From: an uncultured Microbacteriaceae bacterium
Lineage (GTDB): Bacteria; Actinomycetota; Actinomycetes; Actinomycetales; Microbacteriaceae
NCBI GenBank assembly: GCA_946481135.1
Contig: CAMLMQ010000043.1
Span: forward strand, 1-16,719
Reading direction: 5' to 3'
DNA length: 16,719 nt
Part shown: positions 14,829 to 16,719 of the stretch, piece by piece
Position numbering within the stretch: position 1 is the first letter of the stretch
Layout: each line of letters opens with the position of its first letter
Notes under the pieces: model-generated
The model's input: the letters and a program-made list of their open reading frames with translations, nothing else
Told to the model about the DNA's origin: nothing
The model's database searches: none
Translations under genes and position numbers: made by a program

Positions 14829-15155
14829 ATGGCCGATGTGACCCCGATCGAGAACGCCCCCCGCCGCCGCACGACGGAGCCCGAACCGCTGTTCCGCGAC
14901 GTGCTCGGCCGTCAGCTGCGCGAGACGCGCGTCGACCGCGAGCAGACGCTCGTCGAGACGGCGCGTCGGGCGGGCATCTCGCCGCAGTACCTCTCCGAGA
15001 TCGAGCGGGGCCGCAAGGAGGCCTCGAGCGAGATGGTGGCCGCCGTCGCGGGGGCGCTCGAGACGACCGTGGCCGACCTCCTCTCCGACGTCGCGCGCGA
15101 GCTCGGACGACGGTCGGCCGAGCCCCGTCGCGTCACGCTGTCGCTCGCGGCCTGA
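14829..15155 (+). CDS. XRE-family regulator, ClgR-like
   Basis: This 108-aa DNA-binding protein has a Cro/CI-type helix-turn-helix at about 26-85: LGRQLRETR, then TLVETARRAGISPQYLSEIERGRKEASSE. The segment SPQYLSEIERGRKEASSE closely resembles ClgR, the activator of clp protease genes in Streptomyces, Corynebacterium and Mycobacterium. The C-terminus reads VTLSLAA. A terminal Ala-Ala is known to target Streptomyces ClgR to ClpP, so this tail may be a degron (inferred). The gene is convergent with, and overlaps by 23 bp, a clpP pair, which supports a Clp-linked role. The ATG at 14829 fits the leaderless -10 hexamer. A second, canonical clgR may exist elsewhere in the genome, so no symbol is assigned. 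Confidence 0.88.
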   Translation: MADVTPIENAPRRRTTEPEPLFRDVLGRQLRETRVDREQTLVETARRAGISPQYLSEIERGRKEASSEMVAAVAGALETTVADLLSDVARELGRRSAEPRRVTLSLAA

Positions 15156-15750
15156 GGGCCACCGCACGCGGCTCGAGCACCTCGTCGAGCACGCCGTAGT
15201 CGCGGGCCGCGGTCGCCGTGAAGACCCGGTCGCGGTCGGTGTCGCGCCGCAAGGTCTCGGCGCTCTGTCCGGTGTGATCGGCGAGGATCTGTTCCAGTTC
15301 CCCGCGAACGCGGACGATCTCGTCGGCCGCGAGGATGAGGTCGGGGATGGTGCCCCGGCCCTGCCCGGCCGGCTGGTGGAGCACGATGCGCGCGTGCGGC
15401 AGCGCCGCGCGGCGCCCCGGCTCGCCCGCGGCGAGCAGCACCGCCCCGACGGCGACGGCCTGACCGACACAGGTCGTCGCGACGGGCGACTGCACGTAGC
15501 GCATCGTGTCGTAGACCGCGAGCATCGCCGACGGGTCGCCGCCCTCGCAGTTGATGTACAGGGAGATCTCGCGACCCGGGGAGTCGGCTTCGAGGTGCAG
15601 GAGCTGGGCGATGAGCGCGTTCGCCACACCGGCATCGAGCGCCGTGCCGAGGTAGACAATCCGTTCGCTCAGCAGGTGGGAGTAGACATCCATGATGCGG
15701 TCGCCGCGCGGATGCGTCGCGACGACGTTCGGGATCAGATAGTTGTTCAC
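15133..15750 (-). CDS. ClpP-like subunit lacking the catalytic serine (ClpR-like)
   Basis: This 205-aa protein has the ClpP fold: MDVYSHLLSERIVYLG, NALIAQLLHLEA, YINCEGGDPSAMLAVYDTM, LPHARIVLHQPAGQGRG, and DTDRDRVFTATAARDYGVLDEVL. The nucleophile site, normally GQAASMG, reads GQAVAVG, so the Ser is Ala100; His125 and Asp170 of the triad remain. The usual NSPGG is NCEGG. The subunit should therefore be inactive alone and probably joins the ring of the upstream ClpP, like ClpR in cyanobacteria and plastids (inferred). The GTG at 15750 forms a 4-bp overlap (GTGA) with the upstream clpP stop. Open frame upstream of this GTG is antisense-style read-through of the partner gene. The last 23 bp overlap the end of the ClgR-like gene. 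Confidence 0.92.
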   Translation of the reverse strand: MNNYLIPNVVATHPRGDRIMDVYSHLLSERIVYLGTALDAGVANALIAQLLHLEADSPGREISLYINCEGGDPSAMLAVYDTMRYVQSPVATTCVGQAVAVGAVLLAAGEPGRRAALPHARIVLHQPAGQGRGTIPDLILAADEIVRVRGELEQILADHTGQSAETLRRDTDRDRVFTATAARDYGVLDEVLEPRAVALRPRATA

Positions 15751-16361
15751 GGCGCGACCCCGATTCCGGCCGCCCGACCGCGGTCGGGCATCACCTCGCC
15801 GAACGAGGAGACGACCGCGTCCACGAAGCCGTACTCGAGCGCCTCGGACGCGGAGTACCAGCGGTCGTGAAGGGAGTCCTCGAAGATCCGCTCGACGCTC
15901 TGCCCGGTGTCCTCGGCGATGAGCCCGAGCACCGTGTCGCGGGTGTGACGGAGGTCCCCGGCCTGCAGTTCGATCTCGACGGCGGAACCCCCGATCCCCG
16001 CCGAACCCTGGTGCATGAGGATGCGGGCGTGCGGCAGGGCGAACCGCTTGCCGCGGGTGCCCGACGACAGCAGGAACTGGCCCGCGCTGCAGGCGAGCCC
16101 GAGGGCGAGGGTCGCGACGTCGCACGGCACGAGCCGCATGACGTCGCGGATCGCGAGCATCGACGGCACCGAGCCGCCGGGGGAGTGGATCCAGAGGGCG
16201 ATGTCGGCGCGAGGATCCTCGTCGGCGAGCGTGAGCAGCTGGGTCGCGAGGAGTGTGCCGTTGTCGTCGTCGAGGGCGCCGTCGAGGACGACGATGCGAC
16301 GCAGCAGCAGGCGTTCGCGCATACCGGCCGTGAACTGCCGGGGAGCGGGGGAGTCGGTCAT
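15747..16361 (-). CDS. ATP-dependent Clp protease proteolytic subunit
   Basis: This 204-aa ClpP serine peptidase keeps the triad: Ser92 in LACSAGQFLLSSG, His117 in LPHARILMHQ and Asp162 in EDSLHDRWYSA. Other family blocks are RIVVLDGALDD, IHSPGGSVPSMLAIRDVM and SASEALEYGFVD. The oligomer motif is HSPGG instead of NSPGG and the nucleophile elbow is CSAGQ instead of ASMGA, so it is a divergent paralogue. No tig or clpX lies nearby, so this is probably an extra pair (compare the accessory ClpP operons of Streptomyces) and not the main clpP1P2 (inferred). It is first in a two-gene operon, coupled to the serine-less subunit. The ATG at 16361 has no good Shine-Dalgarno sequence. Confidence 0.95.
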   Translation of the reverse strand: MTDSPAPRQFTAGMRERLLLRRIVVLDGALDDDNGTLLATQLLTLADEDPRADIALWIHSPGGSVPSMLAIRDVMRLVPCDVATLALGLACSAGQFLLSSGTRGKRFALPHARILMHQGSAGIGGSAVEIELQAGDLRHTRDTVLGLIAEDTGQSVERIFEDSLHDRWYSASEALEYGFVDAVVSSFGEVMPDRGRAAGIGVAP

Positions 16362-16367
16362 GACTCC

Positions 16368-16373
16368 AGCCTG
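16368..16373 (-). promoter_or_regulatory. Candidate -10 hexamer CAGGCT of the clpP pair
   Basis: Read on the minus strand, CAGGCT is spaced exactly for a start on the clpP ATG (A at -11 and T at -7 present). C instead of T at -12 makes it weak, as expected of a promoter that needs an activator. Confidence 0.35.
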
Positions 16374-16387
16374 CGCCGGGGCCGAAC
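16374..16387 (-). promoter_or_regulatory. Candidate ClgR-type operator of the clpP pair
   Basis: On the minus strand this reads GTTCGGCCCCGGCG. It matches the GTTCGC-N5-GCG pattern recalled for ClgR sites with one mismatch, and it shares GTTCkGCCCyGG with the palindrome upstream of the ClgR-like gene. It lies at -26 to -13 from the clpP ATG, immediately next to the candidate -10. If transcription starts on the ATG, that is an unusual place for an activator. Confidence 0.4.
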
Positions 16388-16390
16388 GAC

Positions 16391-16426
16391 GAGGGCCGAT
16401 CCGCGGCTGTCGGCGGATCGGCCCTC
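16391..16426 (-). terminator. Strong hairpin between qcrB and clpP
   Basis: A perfect 14-bp inverted repeat, GAGGGCCGATCCGC and its reverse complement, with an 8-nt loop lies 12 nt after the qcrB stop. No T-run follows on either strand, which is common for actinobacterial terminators. It should insulate the clpP promoter from transcription of the qcr operon. Confidence 0.75.
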
Positions 16427-16438
16427 GGCAGAGGTCGC

Positions 16439-16719
16439 TCAGTGGTGCGAGGACTGCTCCAGCTCGCTCTTCGTGACCGGCGCGATGCGGTCCTCGAAGA
16501 ACAGACGCGAGATGCTCGCCCGCACGCGCTGCATCACCGAGATGCGGCCGCGCGCGTCGGGGCGCACCATGAGAGGCTTGTAGTCCTCGTAGGAGACCAG
16601 ACGCCAGCGCTCGTAGTCGCTGAGCGGCTGGTGCACCTCGACGTACTCGCCGCCGGGCAGACGCACGATGCGGCCCGACTCGTAGCCGTGCAGCGCGATC
16701 TCGCGGTCCTTCTTCTGGA
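16439..16719 (-). CDS. qcrB: Cytochrome bc1 complex cytochrome b subunit, C-terminal part
   Basis: The minus-strand frame is open from the window edge to a TGA at 16441-16439, giving about 92 C-terminal residues. Reading from the edge: [20 protein letters not shown], then [19 protein letters not shown], then [20 protein letters not shown]. This matches the long cytoplasmic tail of actinobacterial QcrB (MenaquinoneH2:cytochrome c reductase). The transmembrane heme-binding part lies beyond the window. A GTG at 16666 is an internal codon, not the true start, because the family match continues upstream of it. In relatives qcrB ends the ctaE-qcrC-qcrA-qcrB operon, here running towards the cta operon. 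Confidence 0.9.
   Translation of the reverse strand, partial: QKKDREIALHGYESGRIVRLPGGEYVEVHQPLSDYERWRLVSYEDYKPLMVRPDARGRISVMQRVRASISRLFFEDRIAPVTKSELEQSSHH

Noticed and set aside
15751..16125. N-terminal extension of the serine-less ClpP upstream of the GTG at 15750
   Set aside because: The extension is out-of-frame read-through of the partner clpP gene. Homology begins at the GTG, which forms the expected 4-bp GTGA overlap.
16667..16719. The GTG at 16664-16666 as the start of a separate 75-residue gene
   Set aside because: The frame continues to the window edge with QcrB-like sequence ([14 protein letters not shown]), so this is the interior of qcrB.
1..16719. Search for CRISPR arrays, tandem repeats, insertion sequences, attachment sites, tRNA genes or a toxin-antitoxin pair
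   Set aside because: No repeated spacers, terminal inverted repeats, transposase motifs or tRNA-like cloverleafs were seen by eye. The ClgR-like/clpP pair is convergent and is not a toxin-antitoxin layout.

Overview
The window is high-GC (roughly 70%), densely coding bacterial chromosome from an actinomycete. The gene families (proofreading-type DnaE1, lipoprotein CtaC followed by CtaD and the actinobacterial subunit CtaF, a DUF3043 membrane protein, a ClgR-like regulator, the QcrB tail) and the gene order (rluD-dnaE, hisD-nrdR-pyrD, erpA-ctaC-ctaD-ctaF) point to Microbacteriaceae. That placement is inferred from gene content, not from a database search. No rRNA, tRNA, CRISPR array, insertion sequence or prophage was seen, and no gene-free stretch exceeds 300 bases.

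Layout. 1-3911: the 3' end of an RluD-family pseudouridine synthase gene, then complete dnaE. 3979-5824: a FAD-linked oxidase gene (+) ending tail-to-tail, 4 nt apart, with a flavin reductase gene (-). 5882-8759: hisD, nrdR and pyrD, all +, each with its own -10-like hexamer just before the start codon. 8734-9300: DUF3043 membrane protein gene (-), overlapping the pyrD tail by 26 bp. 9318-11125: M20 metallopeptidase and ErpA-type Fe-S carrier genes. 11239-14766: ctaC-ctaD-ctaF (cytochrome c oxidase subunits II, I and IV) plus a closely spaced GNAT acetyltransferase gene. 14829-16361: a ClgR-like XRE regulator (+) convergent with a two-gene clpP operon (-). 16439-16719: the 3' end of qcrB (-), the cytochrome b of the bc1 complex that feeds electrons to the same oxidase.

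How the genes fit together. Most of the window is housekeeping: replication, histidine and pyrimidine synthesis, dNTP regulation, Fe-S assembly and aerobic respiration. The unusual part is the regulator/protease block between the two arms of the respiratory chain. The first ClpP keeps a Ser-His-Asp triad (S92, H117, D162). The second keeps His and Asp but has Ala where the nucleophilic Ser should be (A100), so it looks like a ClpR-type partner. The regulator resembles ClgR, ends in Leu-Ala-Ala like a Clp degron, and overlaps the clpP operon by 23 bp. A 12-bp word (GTTCkGCCCyGG, 10/12 identical) lies upstream of both the regulator and the clpP operon. Together these suggest a self-contained, feedback-controlled protease module.

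A second theme is promoter layout. Many genes carry a TANNNT hexamer placed so that transcription would start on, or within 3 nt of, the start codon, implying leaderless mRNAs. dnaE and ctaC instead have 5' leaders with Shine-Dalgarno sequences. In one case (9300-9318) two overlapping -10 hexamers would serve divergent leaderless genes from 17 bp.
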